From Owenia fusiformis (taxonomy: Eukaryota; Annelida; Polychaeta; Sabellida; Oweniidae), in assembly GCA_903813345.2 (NCBI GenBank), contig CAIIXF020000001.1:22589915-22653914 (forward strand): a stretch of 64,000 nucleotides of DNA, in the 5' to 3' direction. The notes under the pieces are model-generated. The model searched no databases. It was not told the origin of the DNA and saw only the letters and a program-made list of their open reading frames with translations. Below are positions 51,147-61,156 of the stretch, in pieces (position 1 is the first letter of the stretch; each line of letters begins with the position of its first letter). The translations under genes were made by a program, and so were the position numbers.

Positions 51147-53213
51147 TTATTCTTCTTCTTCCTCCTTCCCAGATTTCTCACCAACTAGAAGAGCTTACTT
51201 TAAGCTGCTTACATGATTAACTAGGGAATGTATCTGGCTTTCTGGGAAATAAGGTCAAATTTTTATCTAGGTCAAAGGTCAAGAACTAGGTCAAATCCAG
51301 TACTTTGTCACTTTTTCCCATTATCTCGGTCGTCCTCCAATATTTTTGATCCTGTTTTTTTTCATTGTGTTCCTCATAAAAAAGTAGAAAACCTAGGGTC
51401 GATTTAGTTTTTTGGTATCTCAAACCGATTTCGAGATATCAGTGTCCGAAAACGAGGTCCAAAAAAAAGTTCACCGAATCCAATGTCCAGGATATTAGTC
51501 TTATGGGAAATTTTCTCAGGATTCCGAATCTGAAAACCAAATTTCGATCTGACTTCCGGTTTAGAAGTAATGGCGTTTTGAAAATTCAAAAATCGCTAAA
51601 TTTGGTGCCCCATGTTAATTCAATGGGAAAAAATATTTTTTTGAAGTGAAAAATACGAGATATAGACTAAGCACAGCTAAACATAATGGAAGCCCATAAA
51701 AGAAAGGGACCACAAGACCTTCTTTTCATAAAAATTTGGACACCAAAATGCCTAGGTCAAAATCTAGGTCAAATTCAAAGTTTTTCCTTATTTTTGCGAT
51801 TCTGACACTACATATTAATTATATTCTTCGAAAATTTGTGTACATGTAGCCAAGAGTGTGCTAATAGTGTTAGCCTTTTGCCGTCAGGAAGTATTTTGAC
51901 CCACTTTTGAGATATGGTGTCCGAAAAGTAGGTCAAACTAAAAAGTTCTCCAAATTTAACGTATGAGTTATGAATTAAGGGTAGAATTTTCTCAGGAATC
52001 CAAATCTGCAAACCAAATTTCAATCCGGCTTTTGGTTTGGAATTTATGTCGTTTTGATAGCTCAAAAATCGCTAAATTTGGTGCCCCATGTTATGGCAAT
52101 GGGAAAAAAGATTTTTTTGAAGTGTAAAATACAAGATATAGACTGAGTACAGCTTAATTTAATGAAAGCCTATTAAAGAAGGGGACCTCGAAGGCTACTT
52201 AGCTCCAAAATTTGGACACCAAAATGCCTAGGTCAAAATCTAGGTCAAATTTATAGTTTTCCCTTATTTTTGCGATTCTGACACTATATTTAAATGATTT
52301 GCTTTAAAATTTTGTATACAGGTAGCAAAGAGTATGCTAATAGTGTTAGCGTTTTGCCGTCAGAAAGTATTTTGACCCACTTTTGAGACATGGTGTCCAA
52401 AAAGTAGGCCAAAGTAAAAAGTTTTCCAAAATTAACGTAAGAGTTATGAATTAAGGGTAGAATTTTTTCAGAAATCTAGATCTGCAAACCAAATTTCGAT
52501 CCGACTACTTGTTCTGAAGTTATGGCGTTTTGAGATCTCAAAAATCGCTAAATTTGGTGCCCCATGTTAAATCATTGGGACCGAATAATTTTTTGAAGTG
52601 TAAAAATACGAGATATAGAATGAGTACAGCTAAACATAATGAAAGCCCATAGAAGAAGGGGACCTCAAAAGCTACTTTCCTTCAAAGTTTGGACACCAAA
52701 ATACCTAGTTTAAAAAATCTAGGTCAAATTCATAGTTTTTTCTTATTTTGCGATTCTGACACTACACTTCAATGATATTCTCCGAAATTTTGTATACTTG
52801 TAGCAAAAATTGCAATCCGACCCCAGGTTTAGATTCTACGCCATTTTGAAGTTTGAAATTCGCACTTGCCAGTATTCACGATGCAGATTGATCAAATATA
52901 CTTTCAAAAATTCCTGCATACCCTACTTTACCTCTCTACCTACTCAGCTACTTATTTGACTACTTACTCAATTACTTAATTAGTTATTACTTACTTAGCA
53001 ACTTACTCAGCTACTAACTCAGGTACTTACTCAGCTACTTACTCAGCTACCTACTCAGCTTTTTACTCAGTTACTTACTCAGCTACTTACTCAACTACTA
53101 CTAAGGTACTTACTCAGCTAATTACTCAGTTACTTACTCAGCTCTTTACTGATCTATCTAGGTAAAATAAATCTGGAGTCTTAAATTGAACTTGTTCAAT
53201 TTCACAAATCTAG
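51147..53213 (+). mobile_element. Repeat element 25 (CTACTTACTCAG type), right end of the island
   Basis: There is no hairpin. The lead-in is TTTCTCACCAACTAGAAGAG, with DR1 at 51269-51281. There are three core units (51748, 52228, 52705). Compared with element 24, a stretch is deleted at 52801-52808 (TGTAGCAAA joins AATTGCAATCC). The microsatellite is at about 52912-53150 and CTAG at 53210-53213. Unique sequence follows. Confidence 0.65.
53171..53213 (+). repeat. 3' terminal signature of the element family (best-delimited copy)
   Basis: ATCTGGAGTCT at 53171-53181 is the inverse of the 5' AGACTCCAGAT. A 9-bp stem follows, AAATTGAAC (53183-53191) and GTTCAATTT (53194-53202). The element ends with CACAAATCTAG, so CTAG closes 11 bases after the stem. 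A short hairpin 10-12 bases before a CTRR end is the classical Helitron 3' signature. The asymmetric inverted repeat is typical of Helentron/Helitron2. Confidence 0.65.
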
Positions 53214-53419
53214 TTATTTTAACAGCTAGATTTGGACTTTTGAGTCACCAGTCCTGACAGCTATAAGCTGAAGTACATTTGTACATGAGCTTGGGAATTT
53301 TATTCATGGGTTTGGTTTACTTTTAACTTATAATTTAATTAGTAACTTGTTTATGTATTCAATAAACCAAACATCCAAATACAAAGACAATAATCTCACT
53401 TTCAGAAATCACTGAGAAA
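53214..53419. other. Short unique stretch upstream of the NTase-TPR gene
   Basis: The first eight bases repeat the octamer of the left border. The remaining ~198 bp are unique and AT-rich. TCACTTTCAG at 53396-53405 could be a splice acceptor for an upstream untranslated exon. An in-frame stop (TAA) lies about 20 codons upstream of the ATG with no ATG between. I see no convincing TATA box. Confidence 0.5.
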
Positions 53420-56400
53420 ATGTATGATCTTGGCTGTAAAATTAAAGAATATGAAGAAAGTAAAACAGAATCAGAACTAAAGAAACAAGCAGATCTAATG
53501 TGTGAACTGGGTGATGAGTTCATAGAATCAGCTGAAACCTCTCCAACCTGGTATGAACATTATGTCTGGGCATCCGGGCTCTTTAATGCTGCTAGGTGTC
53601 GTCTTGAGAAACAACCAATTCAACCCAATAGTCCATCCACACTGATGTCTTTATTGCATAGATTTAGAAGATGGTTTAAGATTGATTATGATCTCAAATA
53701 CATTGATCAAAGAATACAGCAAATTGATACTAACTTCCTAAATAGACTGTCTAAGAAGAATACAAGGTCTACAAATGAACTTACAAAGAAGTACAAAGAG
53801 GCACTTGAAACAATACGGAACTACTCAGAAAACACTGTGAATGACATCATTGACAATGACATGGTTGTAGATGATGTTACATCAGAGATCAAGCCTGAAT
53901 ATGAAGACAAAACAATAGAACACAGTAAGGTCTACTATAACGATCTCACAGAGAAGCTTTTAGAATTTTATAGGTCAATTATCACAAATTGTATGTCTGT
54001 TTTAGATCTTCAGAATTGTAAATACAGGGTTGCTATTATGGCTTTAGGGTCACTGTCCCGTAAGGAAGTGACAGCTTATTCTGATATAGAGTGGGCAATA
54101 TTGTTTGATCCATTAGGCCAGCCAGATGCACAAGTTAGAGATGGGTTACGTATGTTAGTTTATTATGTCCATCTCCATGTACTCAATCTAGGCGAGACCA
54201 TTTTGAACAATCTCGACATTCCCGTGTTAACAAACTTTAATAACAAATTGCTACCAAGACCTAAAATGACTGATGTGAACTTTTGGGACAATGTTACAAC
54301 ACGAGGTGTCTCCTTTGATGGAACACACCCTTCAGCAAGTAAGACACCAATAGGACGAAAATCAAGAAAGAACCTTACGAAACCAGAAACACTAGAACTT
54401 ATAATGACAATAGATGAAATGACCAAATACCAATTCACTGATGAATCACTAAAAGAGGGGTATCGTCTCAGTGATGTGTTGATGAACTCAGCATTGATCA
54501 CAGGAGATGAGACCCTCTGGCATGATTACAATGACAAGGTTCATAACATATTACAACAAAAACATTCCAAGAAACCAAACATGTCAATAGGTGCAGAAAG
54601 GGCCATGAAAACACTAAATGATGACTTAAAGAAATTTCTTGAAAAGCCGCTTACTAGTGAATCATTTAGTAAGGCAATGCATGCCAAACATGATGTGTAT
54701 AGATTAGCAACCATATCCATAAACATCCTTAAGCTACTACATGGTTGTAAATCCTTTGCTCCCTTAGATGTCTTAGAGGAATTATTTGAAAAAAACATCC
54801 TAACTGAAAGAGCCAAAAAGGATTTGCAACTTATGGTTTGCATTGCAACCAATCTCAGACATATGGTATACAGTAAATATAAACAACAAAAAGAAAACAT
54901 ATCATTTTTGTTTAGCAAATCTGATAAAGATTCAATAGACTCGGCAAATGTTTTACCTGTTAGAGGATACACTGCAATTATTCAATTTTACACTGTATTC
55001 ATGCCATGGTCTCAATTTTTGATCTCTCAGAAAAACAACACTGAGGCATGGAAACATCAAGAATGCTACATGGAAGATAGCAATGTTGTTAAAGGTGAAT
55101 TATACAAAGACATGAATTTTTCAAAAAAGGCAGTATTTGCTTATCAAAGAGAATTAGAAAAGCAAAAAAAAATTGCTGAACATGAAAATAAACAAGTAAT
55201 AATCTCCCTTCAACTTGAACTTGGTTTATTATACCAAACACGTGCTGAGTTTAAAGATGCTTTGCAGATTAATAATGAGGCTCTGGTAATTTGTAAGACA
55301 ATTTATGGAGGTAACCCACACCCAGATGTAGCAGGATCCTTACATAATATAGGTCTTGTGTATAAGAAAATGGGAGAGTATATCAAAGCAATGAAATATT
55401 ATGAAGATAGTTTATCAATGGATATGAAGATCCATGGAGATAACCCCCACCCAAGTGTAGCAACATCCTTAAATAATATAGGTTCTGTGTATGACAACAT
55501 AGGAGAGTATACCAAAGCAATGAAATATTATGAAGATAGTTTATCAATGAAAATAAAAATCCATGGAGATAACCCCCACCCAAGTGTAGCAACATCCTTA
55601 CATAATATAGGTTCTCTGTATGACGACATGGGAGAGTATACCAAAGCTATGAAATATTATGAAGATAGTTTATCAATGAGGATGAAGATCCATGGAGATA
55701 ACCCACACCCAGATGTAGCATCATCTTTACATAATATAGGTTCTCTGTATGACGACATGGGAGAGTATACCAAAGCAATGAAATATTATGAAGATAGTTT
55801 ATCAATGGAGATGAAGATCCATGGAGATAACCCCCACCCAAGTGTAGCAGCATCCTTACATAATATAGGTCTTGTGTATAAGAAAATGGGAGAGTATATC
55901 AAAGCAATGAAATATTATGAAGATAGTTTATCAATCAAAATGAAGATCCATGGAGATAACCCCCACCCAAGTGTAGCAACATCCTTAAATAATATAGGTT
56001 CTGTGTATGACAACATGGGAGAGTATATCAAAGCTATGAAATATTATGGAGATAGTTTATCAATGAAAATAAAAATCCATGGAGATAACCCCCACCCAAG
56101 TGTAGCAACATCCTTACATAATATAGGTCTTGTGTATAAGAATATGGGAGAGTATACCAAAGCAATGAAATATTATGAAGATAGTTTATCAATGATGATG
56201 AGGATCTATGGAGATAACCCCCACCCAAGTGTAGCATCATCCTTACATAATATAGGTTCTGTGTATGACAACATGGGAGAGTATACCAAAGCTATGAAAT
56301 ATTATGAAGATAGTTTATCAATGATGATGAAGATCCATGGAGATAACCCCCACCCAAGTGTAGCAACATCCTTAAATAATATAGGTTCTGTGTATGACAA

Positions 56401-57325
56401 CATGGGAGAGTATATCAAAGCTAGGAAATATTATGAAGATAGTTTATCAATGATGATGAAGATCCATGGAGATAACCCCCACCCAAGTGTAGCAACATCC
56501 TTAAATAATATAGGTTCTGTGTATGACAACATGGGAGAGTATATCAAAGCTATGAAATATTATGAAGATAGTTTATCAATGAAAATAAAAATCCATGGAG
56601 ATAACCCCCACCCAAGTGTAGCATCATCCTTACATAATATAGGTTCTGTGTATGACAACATGGGAGAGTATACCAAAGCAATGAAATATTATGAAGATAG
56701 TTTATCAATGGAGATGAAGATCCATGGAGATAACCCCCACCCAAGTGTAGCAACATCCTTAAATAATATAGGTTCTGTGTATGACAACATGGGAGAGTAT
56801 ATCAAAGCTAGGAAATATTATGAAGATAGTTTATCAATGATGATGAAGATCCATGGAGATAACCCCCACCCAAGTGTAGCAACATCCTTAAATAATATAG
56901 GTTCTGTGTATGACAACATGGGAGAGTATATCAAAGCTATGAAATATTATGAAGATAGTTTATCAATGAAAATAAAAATCCATGGAGATAACCCCCACCC
57001 AAGTGTAGCATCATCCTTACATAATATAGGTTCTGTGTATGACAACATGGGAGAGTATATCAAAGCTATGAAATATTATGAAGATAGTTTATCAATGGAA
57101 ATGAGGATCTATGGAGATAACCCCCACCCAAGTGTAGCATCATCCTTACATAATATAGGTTCTGTGTATAACAACACAGGAGAGTTTACCAAGGCAATGA
57201 AGTACTATAATGAGTGTTTAGCTATTGAAAGGAAGGTATATGGGAGTGATTTACATCCTGAAGTTGCAAAAACTTTGAGAAATATAGCCAGATGTCAAGA
57301 AGCTCAGATTAATCAACTGAAATAG
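53420..57325 (+). CDS. DUF294/GlnD-like nucleotidyltransferase fused to a TPR array (1301 aa)
   Basis: This is a single intronless reading frame with no signal peptide or membrane segment, so it is presumably cytosolic. Residues 1-195 are helical and charged. Residues 206-226 carry a GlnD/DUF294-type nucleotidyltransferase signature: G210-S211, R214-x-E216 and S221-D222-I223-E224, where D222 and E224 would be the metal ligands. FDGTHPSASKTPIGR (299-313) is probably the end of that domain. A helical region near 415-500 (HDVYRL...) resembles the DUF294 C-terminal substrate-binding-like domain. From about residue 565 the protein is tetratricopeptide: one diverged repeat, then 15 units of 43 residues (consensus HPSVATSLNNIGSVYDNMGE) of the kinesin-light-chain/nephrocystin-3 type, and a short LHPEVAKTLRNIA cap. 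The start is the first ATG after an in-frame stop. Substrate and partners are unknown. Database names such as 'kinesin light chain-like' would reflect only the TPRs. I am sure it is a real gene and fairly sure of the fold. Confidence 0.9.
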   Translation: MYDLGCKIKEYEESKTESELKKQADLMCELGDEFIESAETSPTWYEHYVWASGLFNAARCRLEKQPIQPNSPSTLMSLLHRFRRWFKIDYDLKYIDQRIQQIDTNFLNRLSKKNTRSTNELTKKYKEALETIRNYSENTVNDIIDNDMVVDDVTSEIKPEYEDKTIEHSKVYYNDLTEKLLEFYRSIITNCMSVLDLQNCKYRVAIMALGSLSRKEVTAYSDIEWAILFDPLGQPDAQVRDGLRMLVYYVHLHVLNLGETILNNLDIPVLTNFNNKLLPRPKMTDVNFWDNVTTRGVSFDGTHPSASKTPIGRKSRKNLTKPETLELIMTIDEMTKYQFTDESLKEGYRLSDVLMNSALITGDETLWHDYNDKVHNILQQKHSKKPNMSIGAERAMKTLNDDLKKFLEKPLTSESFSKAMHAKHDVYRLATISINILKLLHGCKSFAPLDVLEELFEKNILTERAKKDLQLMVCIATNLRHMVYSKYKQQKENISFLFSKSDKDSIDSANVLPVRGYTAIIQFYTVFMPWSQFLISQKNNTEAWKHQECYMEDSNVVKGELYKDMNFSKKAVFAYQRELEKQKKIAEHENKQVIISLQLELGLLYQTRAEFKDALQINNEALVICKTIYGGNPHPDVAGSLHNIGLVYKKMGEYIKAMKYYEDSLSMDMKIHGDNPHPSVATSLNNIGSVYDNIGEYTKAMKYYEDSLSMKIKIHGDNPHPSVATSLHNIGSLYDDMGEYTKAMKYYEDSLSMRMKIHGDNPHPDVASSLHNIGSLYDDMGEYTKAMKYYEDSLSMEMKIHGDNPHPSVAASLHNIGLVYKKMGEYIKAMKYYEDSLSIKMKIHGDNPHPSVATSLNNIGSVYDNMGEYIKAMKYYGDSLSMKIKIHGDNPHPSVATSLHNIGLVYKNMGEYTKAMKYYEDSLSMMMRIYGDNPHPSVASSLHNIGSVYDNMGEYTKAMKYYEDSLSMMMKIHGDNPHPSVATSLNNIGSVYDNMGEYIKARKYYEDSLSMMMKIHGDNPHPSVATSLNNIGSVYDNMGEYIKAMKYYEDSLSMKIKIHGDNPHPSVASSLHNIGSVYDNMGEYTKAMKYYEDSLSMEMKIHGDNPHPSVATSLNNIGSVYDNMGEYIKARKYYEDSLSMMMKIHGDNPHPSVATSLNNIGSVYDNMGEYIKAMKYYEDSLSMKIKIHGDNPHPSVASSLHNIGSVYDNMGEYIKAMKYYEDSLSMEMRIYGDNPHPSVASSLHNIGSVYNNTGEFTKAMKYYNECLAIERKVYGSDLHPEVAKTLRNIARCQEAQINQLK
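55312..57246 (+). repeat. 129-bp coding minisatellite (15 TPR units)
   Basis: TAACCC(A/C)CACCC recurs every 129 bp exactly from 55312 to 57118, so 15 units stay in frame. Units 9-10 (from 56344) and 12-13 (from 56731) give identical peptides, and units 11 and 14 differ at a few residues. This shows a 387-bp, three-unit block duplicated as a whole. The last unit is diverged (NNTGEFTKAMKYYNECLAIE), as array edges usually are. Confidence 0.95.
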
Positions 57326-57482
57326 CATTTTCAACAGTTTTCTTACTTACTTCATCAGAAAGATAGCATTTGTGAAACATAAACACACATGTAATTGAAC
57401 AAATTGAAGCAAAAAGCAATATTACCACACACTCTATATTAATAAGTAATAATTACATAAAAATGTCAAATATATAAATAAA
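57326..57482 (+). terminator. 3' UTR with AATAAA polyadenylation signal of the TPR gene
   Basis: After the TAG stop the sequence becomes AT-rich. The first AATAAA is at 57477-57482, about 150 bases downstream, within TATAAATAAAAATA. This is a plausible poly(A) signal; transcript data would be needed to confirm it. Confidence 0.5.
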
Positions 57483-59881
57483 AATATAAATGTCACTATA
57501 ATTTCACCCAAACCTTGATTATGACACACTGTAATATTTGCATACATTGAAAACATATTTTATTTTATTACATAATCTGACAATGTATAACATAAAACAC
57601 ATTTAATGACTGACTACATACTTGCATTTATAGTCATAAATAACAGTAAGAAAACATGGTAAAGAAACAAACATCTGGCAATGTATCACATACCAAATGT
57701 GAAATATATTTGTAATTAGAGATAGGAACATTGCATCTTTCATCAATGATTCTTCAGTGAACTGGTTAATGGACATTCACTCCTGAGTAACAACTGGAAT
57801 TTCTTATCAACATTTCCAATGATGTTTAGACACTAAAAACGATGAACAGTAGATGGTGATATAGTCTAGGTGGGATATAATAGCAGGAAAGATACTGTGT
57901 AGGTGGACTTGGGGGAAGTCTGGACAGATACTGAGAAAGATAGATAACCAGTATACAATATGACTCCACTTAGTTATTGAGAAAGATAGAGGACATACAT
58001 ACAACATGACTGCACTTAGTTATTGAGAAAGAAAGAGGATATACAATATGACTGTACTTAGTCTATTGGGAGTGTCTGGACTGACACTGTGAAAGATGAC
58101 ATGAAATATGACTGTACTTGACAATCGGAAATTCTGCACATTTTACTTTCACATTGTTCAATTTTTTAATAAGATGATGTACATGACTTGGTATAACATA
58201 TGCAAATACACATCTCGTTTTCTTGTTTTTCATGTATTAGACATAGGCTCATTTGACTAACAGGAACATTTGGTTTATATACATGTTTAAATTAAAAATT
58301 AGCTATTTTACTAAACTAGTCAAATTTTAGTAGTCTGTAAAAGAAGAATGTTAAAATTAAAAGTGCAAACCAAATCTAAGAAGAATGCCCACTCTAAATC
58401 AGAATTTGAAATATGGATTTCATATTAAACATATGCTTTGGTGAATGAACAAGGCCTTTCTAAGAACATTATTGCATATAACAGACTGAGATTCATGCAC
58501 TTTCTTACTTGAAACTTTATTGTATGACATGAAATCTTTCAAAACGTGCAAATGAAAAATATTAATTATCAATGGACAAAAATTGGAAGTTCTTGAAATT
58601 CACTTTACATTTTCCTCTCACCATGTATCTTTGTGGTGTTCTCGTACCTGTTTATTTTCAAGACATTTTAGTTTGCAACATATTTCTCATGGAATAGCTG
58701 TTTATAATTTTAAAATTTAATTTTATATTTTGAAAATTTAAAATTATATTAAACAACTGTTGCACATTAGGTTGTTACGGTAAATGCTCTTATGCCTGAT
58801 TCAATAAAAGATTAAAAGATTTCCAAAATGCAACTGCAGCATCTGTTTAGGTGATACGATGAAACCATGTTCAATTTATTCATATTTGATGATATTTAGC
58901 TTGACCTAGAGAGGGAATCAAGTGACCCTAGTGCCTTAAAATGGATATTGTATATATTAACATAATGTATAGCCTATATTAATTATTGTGTAAAAGATCT
59001 GGATCATACAGGACTATCCTTCTTTCAAGAATCATAGATATAGATATATAAGTTAGCTAAAAGCCTAAAACAGTTAAATTTCTAGCAGTGGTAAAGAGTG
59101 ACAAACCCGAGGCCCGGGAATATAGTAATAAAAGGTATAAAAAGAATCGTATTCGCTGTAAAAAGCGCTCAGTGTGCTTTCGGAATTGAAATTTCCATTG
59201 TATCCCATCACAAAGTGTGTCCATGTAGCCCATTAGTTTGAAAATGTAATTAGAAAGGATTTAGATTAGTATTTCTTATTACGTTATGTCAATCATTCAT
59301 CCATCTTTTTCATCTTTATTCATGTGTTAGTAGGCAAATGCATAACTTGTTACTTTTCTTTTAAAAAATTTATTACTACTCCCGGACCTCAGGTTCAAAC
59401 AATGTAAGCAGTCCAGAAGTATATTTATTCCAAGTTTTATCTAATCTTTTGCAACCACTTTATCTTTACCAAACTAACTGATAATCTAACATGTTTGTTT
59501 GGTGAATATAAAAGATGGTTTTTACTGATTGGCCACATTGTTTGCATGTCTGTACTGCGTCACCTTTAACCACTGTGGAAAACTGATTATAATTTAGTGC
59601 ACATTATTTATACAGTACATGTATATGAGATCATTAACATTTTTAAGAATGCAAGTGTTAGGGTGTATTTTCCCTTTCCTGCTGTGACTAGAAAAAATGA
59701 ATGAGTGTCTGACATGAGTATCTGACATGCCTATTAAGGCATGAGGCAAACCAAAGTTCTAAAAAATATTCATTCAGACATTTTTGTTTCAATTAAAAAT
59801 GTGAAAACAATGTCTTATGAATTTTATATTTTATCTACTGTCTCACCTATTTATATATGACTTGTCAATTTTTAGTTCCTG
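57483..59881. other. Intergenic AT-rich region
   Basis: I see no convincing exon, RNA gene or element end here, apart from the degenerate repeats at 57890-58125. GGTATAAAAAG near 59134 looks like a TATA box, but no gene follows that I can recognise. Confidence 0.5.
57890..58125. repeat. Degenerate short tandem repeat (~42-60 bp)
   Basis: About four imperfect copies of TATGACTGYACTTAGT-TATTGAGAAAGA are visible. The TGACT starts are at 57962, 58007, 58049 and 58109, so the spacing is irregular. A related GATACTGAGAAAGATAGAT lies at about 57928. Confidence 0.6.
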
Positions 59882-60003
59882 CAGGTCTGTAGCCAAGGGG
59901 AGGGGTCATTTTTGACAACTTTGGGTCAGAATGGTGAAAAACTGTATGATTTTGAAAGAATTTTTATCCAGTGTTAGAACCCCTCCCCCTGGCTATGGGC
60001 CTG
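59882..60003. mobile_element. 122-bp MITE-like element with TIRs and 5-bp target duplication
   Basis: The left end CAGGTCTGTAGCCAAGGGGA mirrors the right end, whose complement reads CAGGCCCATAGCCAGGGGGA; the inverted repeats extend about 25 bp. TCCTG occurs directly outside both ends (59877-59881 and 60004-60008). It is non-coding. The superfamily is not assigned; a 5-bp duplication is compatible with several DNA-transposon groups. Confidence 0.7.
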
Positions 60004-60300
60004 TCCTGGTTATGCCTTTGAAAAATTATTGAATCCTCCAATACTGTATGCTTATTGACTTTTTATGGTACATGATATGAATTATGAATTAGATGGACTT
60101 ACTGCCTGGAAAGTTCATTGCAAGAAAGATGAAAAGACTAATAAACACTCGCAACAAGTCATCAGTCGATAGAACTGATTTTCTTGCATGTCTTACTTAA
60201 ATGGTTAATAGGAGTTTAAAAACTATCAGTAAAAACAAGCATTGTTGTGTAATCTGATATGTTGAAACTGAATGCTCTTGTATTGTTTCTATTTAGTAAA
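60004..60300. other. Intergenic stretch with nothing recognised
   Basis: AT-rich sequence with no supported gene or repeat. Confidence 0.4.
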
Positions 60301-60367
60301 AATATCCTGTCCACTGACATGTTTCCCAAGCCTGAAGCCTTTGAAACACATCAGTGGACAGGATATT
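60301..60367. repeat. 67-bp foldback with near-perfect 24-bp arms
   Basis: AATATCCTGTCCACTGA at 60301-60317 pairs perfectly with TCAGTGGACAGGATATT at 60351-60367. Two mismatched positions follow, then five more pairs and a 19-base loop. Size and shape fit a pre-miRNA-like hairpin or a tiny foldback element. No target duplication is evident. Confidence 0.5.
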
Positions 60368-61156
60368 CCAGTAGGACAACGATTTTGCTTAATTTTTCAT
60401 AATGTGAAAAAGTGTGATCATTTTTCAGATATTTTGTAAACTTGTATATTTTGGCAGTTTGATTTAAATAAACTGGATAGCTCATAATAAAATTTTCAAG
60501 CACAGGACTCAATGCTTTCTGGGTGATTCATAATTAAACTGAGGCTGACAAGAAAATCCCAAATCATTGAGTACTGTGGTTAAATTGTTTACACATGGTA
60601 AACAGTTTGATAAACATTATGGAAATGAAGGTTATTTTGCATTGATATCTGGCCAAATATAATCATACAATCGCATATGTTGAAGGTCAAAAAGTTACTT
60701 TCTGCACCTCTCATATGTCTAATGCTATGTTTGATGGGCAGTGCTCAGATAGTCTATTAGTACAAAAAAACTAGCAAGGGGAGTGCATATAATGGCCAAC
60801 TGTGTTCTTGAAATTGATCAAAAATTATTTTCATAAATGATACAGAATGGTTAGCTTTATCATTGCTCAAATGAGCAAAACTTATACAAAGCTTTCCAGA
60901 ACTCAAGGTTACAAACTAAGTAAAAGATATGTTTTCAATTTCTTAATATTTTTCATATTTCAATTTATACAGAACCTGTATAACATAATATTGTATAATA
61001 TAATATAATGTACACAATAACTACAATATTTAGTTTTGACATAAAAAGGTGAACATTTGTTATAACAAAGAGTTTCACTTTCTTGTGTTTATATCTATGT
61101 TAAGATAGTCTTGTCTTGATTCACTTATATAGTATTTCTTTATCTCTATAAATTGC
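60368..61156. other. Intergenic AT-rich stretch
   Basis: I see no gene. TATAATATAATATAATG-like runs are at about 60985-61015. Part of this may be the distal 3' UTR of the minus-strand CC2D2A transcript. Confidence 0.4.

Noticed and set aside
92-53213. Plain centromeric or subtelomeric satellite
   Set aside because: Units have defined ends, variable internal copy number and exchangeable 3' cassettes, and identity breaks at the CTAG junctions. I see no telomere repeat. I cannot test centromere function from sequence.
55383-56756. Minus-strand ORFs MLLHLGGGYLHG... in the TPR region
   Set aside because: Antisense frames of the 129-bp repeat, periodic for that reason only.
59130-59150. TATA box (GGTATAAAAAG) for a small gene
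   Set aside because: No ORF, RNA fold or splice pattern that I recognise follows within a kilobase.
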